IMG/VR virus record: IMGVR_UViG_3300046009_000079
Span: 1 to 24,045 of that record
Source: a virus
Reading direction: 5' to 3' (one strand)
Length of the DNA: 24,045 nt
Shown: positions 1 to 5,908 of the stretch, piece after piece
Layout of the letters: the number at the start of each line of letters is the position of its first letter
How positions within the stretch are numbered: the first letter of the stretch is position 1
Notes under the pieces: generated by a model
What the model was told of the DNA's origin: nothing
Database searches by the model: none
Seen by the model: the letters and a program-made list of their open reading frames with translations, nothing else
Made by a program: the position numbers and the translations under genes

Positions 1-406
1 GAACGGGTACTCCCACTGCTGGGATACCAAGAACTCCTGAGACTATGACTGTATCTAACTCACCTTCGCAGACAACGATGTGTCTACTCAGGATTGTAGT
101 GTCAGTGACGTTGTAGAGATGTGCCTTCTGTCCAGTAGGTGAGCCATACTTAGGCTTACCATCATCTAACCTGCGAAACTTAAAGCCTACACAGCTACCC
201 ATTGCGGTGATGTATGGAATAGATATCCAACCATCGTGCAGTTCGTGACCATTCATAGGATCGGTAACAGTACCGAGCATATAAAGGGCTGCTACCTCTT
301 CAGATATCCCACGTTCTGAGAGCGCGACGAGAGCCTCTGGACTTATTTGCTGAGCGTATCTCTGCGCCGCTTCCAGCAGCAATTTCGATTGCACGTTTGA
401 GGCCAT
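1..406 (-). CDS. DNA primase, TOPRIM-domain subunit (C-terminus cut by window edge)
   Basis: Reading from ATG 406-404, the frame stays open to base 1, so at least 135 residues are present and the C-terminus is missing. Residues about 109-135 form a TOPRIM start: a hydrophobic strand, CEGELD with Glu114 and Asp118, then a Gly-Val-Leu-Gly strand and VGVP. This is the metal-binding catalytic fold of DnaG-type primases, which lay down RNA primers at the fork. The preceding part (GWISIPY, VGFKFRR, KYGSPTGQKAHLYN) matches the RNA polymerase-like region that precedes TOPRIM in phage primases. The gene overlaps the upstream CHC2 zinc-finger gene by 107 bp in another frame, so one primase seems to be carried as two polypeptides. 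The start is the first ATG after the CHC2 domain; a start further upstream is possible. Confidence 0.85.
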   Translation of the reverse strand, partial: MASNVQSKLLLEAAQRYAQQISPEALVALSERGISEEVAALYMLGTVTDPMNGHELHDGWISIPYITAMGSCVGFKFRRLDDGKPKYGSPTGQKAHLYNVTDTTILSRHIVVCEGELDTVIVSGVLGIPAVGVPV

Positions 407-677
407 CGTTAAACTCCAAATTCTCTATGAGGCAAACAATGTTTGCGGCATTGCCTCCTTTACCGCAGGTATGGCAGAAGTACAGGTTGTCATAGGTGTT
501 AATAACAGCTGACCTTCTACTATCAGAATGCAAACAGCACCGCACTGATGCTGACTTACCTTCTCTTACTTCTCCTCCGAAGAATCTAATGATTACATCT
601 ATGGGGATTGAGTTTGCATCAACGGAACCTTTGTACCTGCCCGCCTTACGTACCCTGGACCAGTCTTGTGCTGGCAT
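300..677 (-). CDS. DNA primase CHC2 zinc-finger subunit
   Basis: This 125-residue protein carries a CHC2-type zinc finger: Cys47-x2-His50, 17 residues, then Cys68-x2-Cys71 (motifs RCCLH and FCHTCGKGG). This is the DNA-binding module at the N-terminus of DnaG-like primases. The following helix (NIVCLIENLEFNDGLKRAIE) is also typical of the domain. The protein ends after a short basic tail and lacks the catalytic domain, which is encoded by the overlapping next gene. ATG 677 was chosen because AAAGGGG lies five bases upstream; a GTG at 698 in the same frame has no comparable ribosome-binding site. It overlaps the small zinc-binding gene upstream by 79 bp. Zinc binding is predicted from spacing alone. 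Confidence 0.85.
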   Translation of the reverse strand: MPAQDWSRVRKAGRYKGSVDANSIPIDVIIRFFGGEVREGKSASVRCCLHSDSRRSAVINTYDNLYFCHTCGKGGNAANIVCLIENLEFNDGLKRAIEIAAGSGAEIRSANKSRGSRRALRTWDI

Positions 678-778
678 ACACACCCCTTTATGTCGCACTT
701 ATCGTGCCAGTGTGCAGCACGCTTTAGATGTCCTACGCTGTTCTCTTCTCCTGCCCTAGTGCAGTATGTACAGATCAT
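599..778 (-). CDS. Small Cys/His protein, probable zinc binder
   Basis: This 59-residue protein starts at ATG 778, which overlaps the stop of the upstream gene as ATGA, a typical coupling junction. It has a CTYC pair at residues 3-6, then HWHDKC and CVCQH, that is CxxC plus a His/Cys-rich second half. This arrangement suits a small zinc finger. Short proteins with an HxxHWHDKC-like centre occur in replication regions of actinobacterial phages as far as I recall; the function is unknown to me. Its last third overlaps the CHC2 primase gene in another frame. A DNA- or protein-binding accessory role in replication is plausible from position only. Confidence 0.7.
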   Translation of the reverse strand: MICTYCTRAGEENSVGHLKRAAHWHDKCDIKGCVCQHKTGPGYVRRAGTKVPLMQTQSP

Positions 779-993
779 CCTTCGTACCAATCCTCGTTCA
801 TAGCCTGAGCAATGCGTTGGTATCGCTCTTCCTGAGACAGTCTCCACTTAGGACTTGCATAGAAGAAACTAATATCAATGAACAATAGTGACAGTTGTAT
901 GCCACGCTTGTGAATAGTAAAGCCTACTGATACTGCTGTGAAGTACCAGGATACATCAATGTCAAGCCTGTTCAGTATCGTCAGAGTCTTCAT
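775..993 (-). CDS. Small conserved-type phage protein, 72 residues
   Basis: I do not recognise a function. The first two thirds alternate hydrophobic and polar residues like a beta-hairpin (WYFTAVSVGFTIHK, GIQLSLLFIDISFFY), and the last third is a polar helix ending in NEDWYEG. ATG 993 lies 30 bases inside the preceding gene and has GAGGAAG five bases or so upstream, which supports it; there is no internal ATG before the C-terminal helix. The gene is joined by a TGA/ATG overlap to the small Cys/His gene. It belongs to the chain of tiny genes between the nuclease and the primase. No signal peptide or clear membrane segment is visible. Confidence 0.65.
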   Translation of the reverse strand: MKTLTILNRLDIDVSWYFTAVSVGFTIHKRGIQLSLLFIDISFFYASPKWRLSQEERYQRIAQAMNEDWYEG

Positions 994-1075
994 CTGCTAC
1001 TTCCTCTACTACTTCTTCTGCTGGAGCTTCGCTCCACGTCTCTGTGCTAGTGATATCACCTTGTGGTGTTGGCAT
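962..1075 (-). CDS. Very acidic 37-residue peptide
   Basis: ATG 1075 overlaps the TAA stop of the upstream nuclease gene (TAATG) and the frame runs to TGA 964-962. After a polar start containing STETW, nearly all residues are Glu, Asp, Ala or Val (AEEVVEEVADEDSDD). There is no fold to recognise. Such acidic tails can mimic DNA or bind basic proteins, but that is speculation. The tight stop-start junction and the lack of other coding in this stretch support it being translated. The following 72-residue gene starts inside it, using a ribosome-binding site within this gene. Confidence 0.55.
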   Translation of the reverse strand: MPTPQGDITSTETWSEAPAEEVVEEVADEDSDDTEQA

Positions 1076-1431
1076 TACTGTTTCTCCTTTAACCATTGCT
1101 CTAAGTCTTGGACCACCCAAGCCTTCTCTATACCAGAGTTGCGACGCTTAACCACAACGTAATGCAGTGGCACTTCCCCAATACCACGAGCCTTAGCGTA
1201 GTTAAGCGCCTCAACCTCTGCCTGCCTCCAGAACTCCGGTAAGTCTAGTCTTGCCGTGTTCTTGAGTTCTAGTATGTATGTCTGTCCCGCGACCACAACT
1301 ACTAGATCTCCTTCGTCGTCTTTGCCTGCCAAGCGCAACCTCTCAGCGAGGACACCAAGACCACGAAACCATTTCATTACATCAATCTCAAAGGCTGCGC
1401 CTTTTGCTTTGTTGTACTTAGGACTACTCAT
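1075..1431 (-). CDS. PD-(D/E)XK nuclease, Holliday-junction-resolvase-like
   Basis: This 118-residue protein has the core of a small PD-(D/E)XK nuclease: Glu15 in GAAFEIDVMKWF, Asp42 in KDDEGDLVVV, and ELK at residues 55-57 in YILELKN. The GDL to ExK spacing is that of archaeal Hjc-like resolvases and phage counterparts that cleave branched DNA. ATG 1431 was preferred because it forms an ATGAGTAG overlap with the upstream gene's stop and leaves a short N-terminus. A TTG-ATG pair at 1470/1467 would add 12-13 residues but overlaps the upstream gene more. It lies between the helicase and primase genes, so a role in resolving replication or recombination intermediates fits. The exact substrate cannot be told. 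Confidence 0.75.
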   Translation of the reverse strand: MSSPKYNKAKGAAFEIDVMKWFRGLGVLAERLRLAGKDDEGDLVVVVAGQTYILELKNTARLDLPEFWRQAEVEALNYAKARGIGEVPLHYVVVKRRNSGIEKAWVVQDLEQWLKEKQ

Positions 1432-1579
1432 CTTTACCAGTATCGTAAACAGCTTGGCCGTTCTCATCAACCTTTACCTTAAGAATCTTCAAGTCAATCA
1501 GCACCATCAACAGGTTAGTCATATCCTGCTTGAGTTGCTTAATCTCTTTTCTTAGATACTGAATCTCTGTATTAGCCAT
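1424..1579 (-). CDS. Short coiled-coil protein, 51 residues
   Basis: ATG 1579 overlaps the TGA stop of the helicase gene (TGATG). Residues about 5-33 form an amphipathic helix with leucine and isoleucine at heptad-like spacing (EIQYLRKEIKQLKQD, then a more hydrophobic NLLMVLIDLKIL), followed by a short polar tail. It could be an oligomerising adaptor for the neighbouring helicase or nuclease, but this is only suggested by position. I do not recognise the family. It overlaps the nuclease start by eight bases. Confidence 0.65.
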   Translation of the reverse strand: MANTEIQYLRKEIKQLKQDMTNLLMVLIDLKILKVKVDENGQAVYDTGKDE

Positions 1580-2454
1580 CACGCTATCTCTCTTCCGTAT
1601 TCATCTTCAGCAACGTAGTCACCAGTATAACCTGCACGTGCATCTCTTGCGAGCATAGCGCCATACGAGTTTCCATCTGATATCTGACAAGCACCATAGT
1701 TCACATACAAAGTGGCATAGTCCTTGCCATCTGCTGCGTGTGGACCAAAGCGGTTCTTCACCGCTGCTACCTTTAACTCACCTTGTACTGGGTGATAGCC
1801 CAGTGTCAGGATAAGTGCAGGCAACTGGCTTACCTTGCCGTGAATAGCACGGCGTGCTGGTGGTTCTGTCGGACTGCCATACTCTGATTGCTCAGAGACG
1901 TGGTGAAGGACTAGTACACAGGCTTCAGTCTTACGTGCCATATCGTGTAACTCCATCATAATTGCACGAAGCCCAGCCCATTCGTTGTCTGTCTCAGCAG
2001 CTACATTCATAAGGTTATCTATGATAATCAACTCAGGGGCCAGCCCGTACAACTCTACGTATGCCTTTATCTCCAACTCGATATCATCGAGTGACGGACT
2101 GGAGTCAAAGACCCACTTAATATGACTTAACTTATCAAAATGCTTGTCGTAGTAATGAGAGTCTGCAGATAGATTCTGCTCGACTGTTACTTGATTGTGA
2201 CCGCTAGTATGCGCTGCTGCTCTCATCATTACAGTTGTTGTATCTGTATCAGCTGAGAAGAACAACGTAGGTACTTGTGCTTTAACCGCGTAAATCAAAG
2301 CGAACATAGACTTACCAGCGTTAGGTGCAGCAGCAACCATACAGACTTGTCCTCGTCTGAACTTAATCTGTTTAGCTGCTAGCCCAGTCCAGGCATCAGG
2401 AAGAGGTGTTGCTTTGGTGAGGACAGTTCCCCACGCACGCTGTAAATCAAGCAA
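1579..2454 (-). CDS. DnaB/RecA-like replicative helicase ATPase
   Basis: This 291-residue protein has a RecA-type ATPase core. Walker A is APNAGKS at residues 43-49, followed by a strand ending FFSADTD, Walker B LIIIDN at 142-147, and a sensor-type strand VLVLHHVSE at 180-188. This order fits the C-terminal helicase domain of DnaB-like proteins; the N-terminal primase-interaction domain is absent, so the protein is shorter than full DnaB. It presumably unwinds DNA at the fork with the split primase downstream. The start is TTG 2454 with AAGGGGAG just upstream; no ATG precedes Walker A. It overlaps the WhiB gene by eight bases. A RecA/Sak4-like recombinase is the alternative. Confidence 0.85.
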   Translation of the reverse strand: MLDLQRAWGTVLTKATPLPDAWTGLAAKQIKFRRGQVCMVAAAPNAGKSMFALIYAVKAQVPTLFFSADTDTTTVMMRAAAHTSGHNQVTVEQNLSADSHYYDKHFDKLSHIKWVFDSSPSLDDIELEIKAYVELYGLAPELIIIDNLMNVAAETDNEWAGLRAIMMELHDMARKTEACVLVLHHVSEQSEYGSPTEPPARRAIHGKVSQLPALILTLGYHPVQGELKVAAVKNRFGPHAADGKDYATLYVNYGACQISDGNSYGAMLARDARAGYTGDYVAEDEYGREIA

Positions 2455-2713
2455 CGCTCTCCCCTTTGATTGTAATGTTTAATTGTCTTTGGATTGGTCT
2501 ACGATCTTGTTGTGTTAGACCGCCCCAGATTCCGTGTACTTCGTTATGTATTCCCCACTCTGCACATTCAGCTTTGTGTGGACAGGTATGACAAATAGAC
2601 TTTGCCATCACCATCTCTACGGTGTTCATCAGACCATCGGCTTTTTCCGGAAACCAAAAGTCACCACCTATCTCAGCGCAGGCAGGGTTCTCATAGAACC
2701 TTGGCTCGCGCAT
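2447..2713 (-). CDS. whiB: WhiB-family iron-sulfur transcription regulator
   Basis: The 88-residue protein has the full WhiB pattern: Cys12, then Cys41-x2-Cys44-x5-Cys50, binding a [4Fe-4S] cluster in this family, followed by the GIWGG turn at residues 61-65 and a basic segment (QQDRRPIQRQ) that contacts DNA. WhiB proteins are confined to Actinobacteria and their phages, where they act with the primary sigma factor. This gene is the best host marker in the window. It sits inside the replication operon, starts three bases after the preceding stop region and overlaps the helicase start. No strong ribosome-binding site precedes it. It could redirect host transcription early in infection. Confidence 0.95.
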   Translation of the reverse strand: MREPRFYENPACAEIGGDFWFPEKADGLMNTVEMVMAKSICHTCPHKAECAEWGIHNEVHGIWGGLTQQDRRPIQRQLNITIKGESVA

Positions 2714-2716
2714 ACA

Positions 2717-3103
2717 TTAACGAACCCAGATAGTCTCGCACTTATCTGCTGCACCCTTAGGTGCTGCACACATATAACCCTGCCAAGGTCCACGTGCTGA
2801 TGTGCCTGTCTTAAAGGCCATCACTCCGTGCTTACAGGTCTTGTTTGCTGATGCTGCATCCTGTCCAGTACTGGTTACAGCAACTGGTGATGCGTTGAAT
2901 GCTGCTTGGATATTAGATACTGCAGCAGCTGTGGCGTTGCCACCTGATAGTTCAGCAGATGTTGACTTGATAAGAGCAGACACCATTGATAGGTCTACTA
3001 GCCCTGTCTCAAGATCCTTTACATCTGCAGCGTAAAGATTGATGAGTGTTCCATCTGCCAACTTGTAGTTGATTTGGAACTTTGTGTTCTCGTTTGCAGC
3101 CAT
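2717..3103 (-). CDS. Replication-region protein with C-terminal Cys/His motif
   Basis: I do not recognise this 128-residue protein by name. The first about 50 residues look like beta strands and a helix (NYKLADGTLINLYAADVKDL). The middle is an Ala/Ser/Thr-rich linker. The C-terminus has Cys90, His92, Cys112 and Cys122 around GPWQGYMC and ETIW, suggesting a small zinc-ribbon-like unit. ATG 3103 follows GGAGGAAAG and the stop of the nuclease gene by a base or so. Lying between a Cas4-like nuclease and WhiB, it could be a single-strand DNA-binding or recombination accessory protein, but the sequence does not prove this. Confidence 0.75.
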   Translation of the reverse strand: MAANENTKFQINYKLADGTLINLYAADVKDLETGLVDLSMVSALIKSTSAELSGGNATAAAVSNIQAAFNASPVAVTSTGQDAASANKTCKHGVMAFKTGTSARGPWQGYMCAAPKGAADKCETIWVR

Positions 3104-4063
3104 TTACTTTCCTCCACTTGGTTTGATGTTTAGTCTTACTGATTCGTTACCAACAATCTTGGGAACAAACCCTAGAAGTTTCTCAACTTCCTTTGCGTCT
3201 ACAGTCTCACGACCTTTAACTGTTGTCCAACTGATTTCTACACCACTAGCAGTAACTCCAGTAGCACCTTCTAGTGAAGCCTTCAAGGAATCCCGTTCCT
3301 TCTCCAGCTCTTTTATCTTGCCATCTAACTGTAAGTAATGCAGTGCGTGCTTGTCAACTTCTACGTCCTCAATCACGACTTCACTAAGGACGATACGTTC
3401 TTTCTTTAGACCACCGCAACCCATCTGCTCTGTTGCATCGTAGTACTGGCAGTAGTCTTTACAGAAACTAGCATCCTTCTCAGGTGCCGGTAACTCCTTA
3501 GATGCCTTGACATTCTCTAGCCAGGCAAGAGCTGCCAACGCCATCGTCTCATCGTAAGGTTCTGTATGTACCTTGACATCCTTCTCGTTACCATCACGTG
3601 CTATTGCTACTAGGTTAACTGTCTTAACTTCATAGCCATTCTTAGATAGCAAGTAGCCATAGACCTGCACCTGCCAGCGTTGCTGGTTAGATGGGAAGTA
3701 TGAAAGGTTTTTAATCTTTGATGTCTTCCAGTCAATGACTGCTCCAGTACTAGGTACGAATAAGTCCACGTGTGCTTTCATATCACCATAAGCAACCTGT
3801 GTTTCCACTAGGTATTCTTTGCCTTCAGGATCAAGTGTGCCGATAGCCTCTTCGATAGCTGCGTGAATAGCAGTACCCATAATGGCAGCCAACTTAGATT
3901 GGTTCTCATTGGTATGTGGTTGTGCGTTCAGTCTGTACCAGACCTTACGACGACAACCACCAATCTCTGATGGACCTACCTCAGTCTGCATACTTCTATC
4001 ACGAGACGCATCTTGTGCGTGCAGTACGTGCAGCAGTAATTCCTTTGGGTCTTCTATCGCCAT
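3104..4063 (-). CDS. RecB/Cas4-like PD-(D/E)XK nuclease with four-cysteine cluster
   Basis: This 319-residue protein shows the RecB-family nuclease order: GTAIH at residues 63-67, Asp100 in AHVDLFV, DWK at 111-113, and the QxxxY motif at 131-135. Cysteines at 37, 201, 205 and 216 bracket the nuclease core, the one-plus-three layout used by Cas4 and AddB for a 4Fe-4S cluster. A polar coiled coil (about 246-266) and a short C-terminal domain follow. It probably processes DNA ends in phage recombination or host DNA degradation. It overlaps a tiny membrane-protein gene by ten bases at its start and abuts the next gene. Cluster and metal binding are predicted from motifs only. Confidence 0.85.
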   Translation of the reverse strand: MAIEDPKELLLHVLHAQDASRDRSMQTEVGPSEIGGCRRKVWYRLNAQPHTNENQSKLAAIMGTAIHAAIEEAIGTLDPEGKEYLVETQVAYGDMKAHVDLFVPSTGAVIDWKTSKIKNLSYFPSNQQRWQVQVYGYLLSKNGYEVKTVNLVAIARDGNEKDVKVHTEPYDETMALAALAWLENVKASKELPAPEKDASFCKDYCQYYDATEQMGCGGLKKERIVLSEVVIEDVEVDKHALHYLQLDGKIKELEKERDSLKASLEGATGVTASGVEISWTTVKGRETVDAKEVEKLLGFVPKIVGNESVRLNIKPSGGK

Positions 4064-4161
4064 CTGCGTTCATCCCTCCACTGTAGCCAAGCATCAAATC
4101 CGTATGCGGTAACAAAGCCAATCAAGAATGCTATACCGCAGTATGCAATCAACTCTTTCAT
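4054..4161 (-). CDS. 35-residue single-pass membrane peptide
   Basis: ATG 4161 overlaps the TGA stop of the HslV-like gene (ATGA) and the frame ends at TAG 4056-4054, ten bases inside the nuclease gene. Residues 4-22 are hydrophobic (LIAYCGIAFLIGFVTAYGF) and the C-terminus is charged (WRDERRWR), which predicts one membrane helix with the basic tail inside the cell. Proteins this small are usual in phage early regions, but no function is known to me. The double stop-start overlap is good evidence that it is translated. Confidence 0.65.
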   Translation of the reverse strand: MKELIAYCGIAFLIGFVTAYGFDAWLQWRDERRWR

Positions 4162-4718
4162 TTGTAAACCCTTTCCTGTACTACTACTTGTATCGGTGGT
4201 GATGTGTTGATATCTAAGATGGATGCAATCTGCACTGCCTTCTCAGCTACCACACTTGCCGTGAGTACCTTATTGTAATTCTTAGGTGGCAAGGAATACA
4301 AGTACCCAAGAGCATAATTTCCACCAGAGCCTGCCGCGAATAACCCACGCTCGGATGTGTTAAAGGACAGGTCGCCACCGATAGAGAACAGGTTGCCATT
4401 GAACCCGATAAGGAACGAGAAGTTCATCTCCTTGTTATCTATCTCGTAGTTACCTTCCTTGAAGGCAGCTGAGATACTAGGCAGAATCTTGCTACCCATA
4501 AACTTCGTTGGGTCCTCACCGCGATAGAGCGGTGGCTTCCACGCATAGGCAAGGATATCTCCTGGACGTGAGTCACCAGTAAGACCGAGCAGGTATCTAC
4601 CAGTGCTGATTATCTTCGGAGTTTCTACTGAGATGATGCGTTGATCTCCGTCAGTTATCTGCGAATCCGCAGCCATTAGAATGAAGTCAGGTCCTTGGAC
4701 CCCTACTAAGGTTGTGAT
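4158..4718 (-). CDS. HslV/20S-proteasome-beta-like Ntn protease with apparent ATC start
   Basis: Taken from ATC 4718-4716, the protein is 186 residues and begins Met(ATC)-Thr-Thr-Leu-Val-Gly-Val, matching the start of HslV. Numbering after the initiator gives Thr1, Asp17 in AADSQ and Lys34 in PKI, the nucleophile, Asp and Lys set of HslV-type Ntn proteases. A GSGG motif (AAGSGGNYALGYL) and the C-terminal helix/strand of the fold follow. The first ATG (4676) would remove Thr1 and the first strand. No ATG, GTG, TTG or CTG exists between the upstream in-frame stop and ATC, and GAGG lies six bases before ATC. The gene overlaps the endonuclease VII gene. The ATC start is inference; an unusual fusion or a sequence error are the alternatives. 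Confidence 0.8.
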   Translation of the reverse strand: MTTLVGVQGPDFILMAADSQITDGDQRIISVETPKIISTGRYLLGLTGDSRPGDILAYAWKPPLYRGEDPTKFMGSKILPSISAAFKEGNYEIDNKEMNFSFLIGFNGNLFSIGGDLSFNTSERGLFAAGSGGNYALGYLYSLPPKNYNKVLTASVVAEKAVQIASILDINTSPPIQVVVQERVYK

Positions 4719-5128
4719 GGTTCGCCTCTTTCCTCTAAATACTTCACAGCTTCAAGGAGTAAGATTTTATTATCCTTTGCATAACCCAATAGTAGGTTAC
4801 AATCGTTACAAAGTAAACCGCGTACTTTCCCTGTATTGTGGTCGTGGTCTATGTATAGCGTAGGGTGATTTCTACCAGGCTTATCTGTTCCACAGATAGC
4901 ACACAACCCACCTTGGTCTGTATTAAATTTATCATAATCTTCTTTTGTTATACCGTAACGTCTAAACCGAGAGTATGTTCTGCCACGTTCAGGCTTGGAA
5001 TACCTAGCAGTGCGTGCTAAATCAGCACGGCACTGTAAACAATACACAGATTTACCATCTTTGCGTGATTTATCAGAACCGAAAGCATCTACTGGGCGTT
5101 CTGTTTTGCAGTTGTGGCAATATTTCAT
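4706..5128 (-). CDS. Recombination endonuclease VII-like HNH nuclease
   Basis: This 140-residue protein combines an N-terminal zinc module (Cys4-x2-Cys7, Cys30-x2-Cys33) with the endonuclease VII fold: YGITKEDYDKF, then CAICG (Cys76, Cys79), DHDHNTGKVRGLLC (residues 94-107) and CNDCN (Cys107, Cys110, Asn111). T4 gp49, the type member, resolves Holliday junctions and branched DNA before packaging. It is the first gene of the left minus-strand operon. No ribosome-binding site precedes ATG 5128; instead an extended -10 element ends six bases upstream, so its mRNA is probably leaderless. Its 3' end overlaps the HslV-like gene. Confidence 0.9.
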   Translation of the reverse strand: MKYCHNCKTERPVDAFGSDKSRKDGKSVYCLQCRADLARTARYSKPERGRTYSRFRRYGITKEDYDKFNTDQGGLCAICGTDKPGRNHPTLYIDHDHNTGKVRGLLCNDCNLLLGYAKDNKILLLEAVKYLEERGEPSQP

Positions 5129-5143
5129 ATAACAAGTATAACA
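5129..5143 (-). promoter_or_regulatory. Extended -10 promoter for a leaderless transcript
   Basis: On the minus strand TGT-TATACT is followed by six bases and then ATG 5128. The distance puts the transcription start on or next to the A of the start codon. TGnTATAnT is the extended -10 consensus and leaderless mRNAs are common in Actinobacteria. No convincing -35 is seen. The same layout recurs before the glycosyltransferase gene. Confidence 0.65.
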
Positions 5144-5151
5144 AAATATCG

Positions 5152-5173
5152 GCGTGTCGTACCAGAGACACGC
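5152..5173. promoter_or_regulatory. Perfect 7-bp inverted repeat, candidate shared operator
   Basis: GCGTGTC (5152-5158) and GACACGC (5167-5173) are perfect arms around an 8-base centre. The site covers the -35 zone of the minus-strand promoter and of the possible plus-strand promoter, so one regulator could control both. No regulator has been assigned. Confidence 0.45.
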
Positions 5174-5184
5174 TTACTAGGCGC

Positions 5185-5190
5185 TACAAT
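5185..5190 (+). promoter_or_regulatory. Possible -10 box for the plus-strand HNH operon
   Basis: TACAAT matches the -10 consensus at five of six positions and lies 60 bases before GTG 5251, facing the two plus-strand genes. No good -35 is visible at 16-18 bases upstream, so the assignment is weak. Confidence 0.35.
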
Positions 5191-5215
5191 ATGAGCGTTA
5201 GCGAATAACAGTAAG

Positions 5216-5231
5216 CAGCCCTCACGGGCTG
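5216..5231 (+). other. Hairpin in the 5' leader of the plus-strand operon
   Basis: CAGCCC and GGGCTG form a perfect 6-bp stem with a TCAC loop, just upstream of the GGAG-like ribosome-binding stretch (5234-5243). No U-run follows, so it is not a standard terminator. It could affect translation of the 5251 gene. Confidence 0.4.
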
Positions 5232-5250
5232 TAGGGAGTGAGGCCAGACA

Positions 5251-5520
5251 GTGCGAAGGCTCCGTCTACCAACCCTGCAAAAGTTCAGGTCCTATCGTAA
5301 CCCATACAATGGCCTTCCTGAGCCTTACGGGACCGATTTAAGGGACTTAGGCCCAGTACACGTCTGTCCGTGTGGCTCTCAGGTCTTCAACGCTATGGTG
5401 TCCTTTGATGACTACGAGATATCCTGGTACTTCCTAGACGGAACCTGCGTCAGCTGTGGCAATCTAGTAAAACTACCTTGTCCTCCAGATCGTGATGAAG
5501 CACAGACTTTCGGAAGTTAA
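5251..5520 (+). CDS. Zinc-ribbon-like phage protein, 89 residues
   Basis: GTG 5251 follows a GGAGTGAGG stretch. The protein has Cys39-x-Cys41 (CPCG) and Cys66-x2-Cys69 (CVSCG) separated by a beta-rich stretch rich in aromatics (YEISWYFLDG), which suggests a zinc ribbon. The N-terminus is basic with a Pro/Tyr-rich segment. I do not know a function. It is the first of two overlapping plus-strand genes that face away from the replication operon, and its 3' end overlaps the HNH nuclease gene. Similar ribbons often bind nucleic acid or RNA polymerase, but no such role can be shown here. Confidence 0.7.
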   Translation: MRRLRLPTLQKFRSYRNPYNGLPEPYGTDLRDLGPVHVCPCGSQVFNAMVSFDDYEISWYFLDGTCVSCGNLVKLPCPPDRDEAQTFGS

Positions 5521-5848
5521 TGAAACCCTACGGACGGGTGTATGTTCAATCTGTGGACCTACAAAAGTCAAGATACGCGACGGCAGACTCAAGTCCGTTA
5601 CCAGTAAGTACAGATGCTACGCAGTCTACAAGCGCACCATCATCAAGAATAGATACCCATACGCAGTCCACAAGAAGGACTACTGCGAACACTGCAACTT
5701 CAAGCCAGTCCATATCAGTCAGCTCGACGTGGACCACATTGACGGCAACAGCCGGAACAACGACCCGTCTAACCTACAGACGCTCTGTGCAAACTGTCAC
5801 CGCCTCAAGACTCACTTGAACGGCGATAGTAACTCCGGCATATTTTAG
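5495..5848 (+). CDS. HNH homing-type endonuclease
   Basis: From ATG 5495 (GTG 5492 is directly upstream) the protein has 117 residues. It has an N-terminal Cys pair (CSICG) that may bind zinc, then CEHC, then the HNH core LDVDHIDGNSRNN, SNLQTLCANCH with the second zinc pair CxxCH at the end. The DH, N and H positions match the beta-beta-alpha metal nuclease motif. Small HNH proteins are frequent in phages, either as selfish genes or as packaging nucleases. This one is not next to terminase genes here, which favours a homing or freestanding role. It overlaps the preceding gene and has no clear ribosome-binding site, suggesting coupled translation. Confidence 0.85.
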   Translation: MKHRLSEVNETLRTGVCSICGPTKVKIRDGRLKSVTSKYRCYAVYKRTIIKNRYPYAVHKKDYCEHCNFKPVHISQLDVDHIDGNSRNNDPSNLQTLCANCHRLKTHLNGDSNSGIF

Positions 5849-5850
5849 GC

Positions 5851-5889
5851 ATAAAAAAATAGGCCCCCACTCCCGAAGGAGCAGGGGCC
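5851..5889 (-). terminator. Intrinsic terminator closing the late operon
   Basis: On the minus strand a GC-rich hairpin (stem GGCCCC/GGGGCC, two mismatches, then CTCC/GGAG, loop CGAA or its complement) is followed by TATTTTTTTAT. It lies 20 bases beyond the last lysis gene. The plus-strand side has no T-run after the stem, so plus-strand termination here would be inefficient. Confidence 0.85.
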
Positions 5890-5908
5890 ATTGCCTCGCG
5901 CTTATGGG

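Noticed and set aside
496-759. Plus-strand frame opposite the primase zinc-finger region
   Set aside because: It opposes two well-supported minus-strand genes and its product shows no motif.
5191-5208. Five-codon reading frame (MSVSE) right after the TACAAT box, possible leader peptide
   Set aside because: It begins before the expected transcription start and has no ribosome-binding site, so attenuation cannot be supported.
5862-5889. Bidirectional terminator for the converging HNH operon
   Set aside because: The plus-strand side lacks a T-run after the stem; only minus-strand termination is supported.
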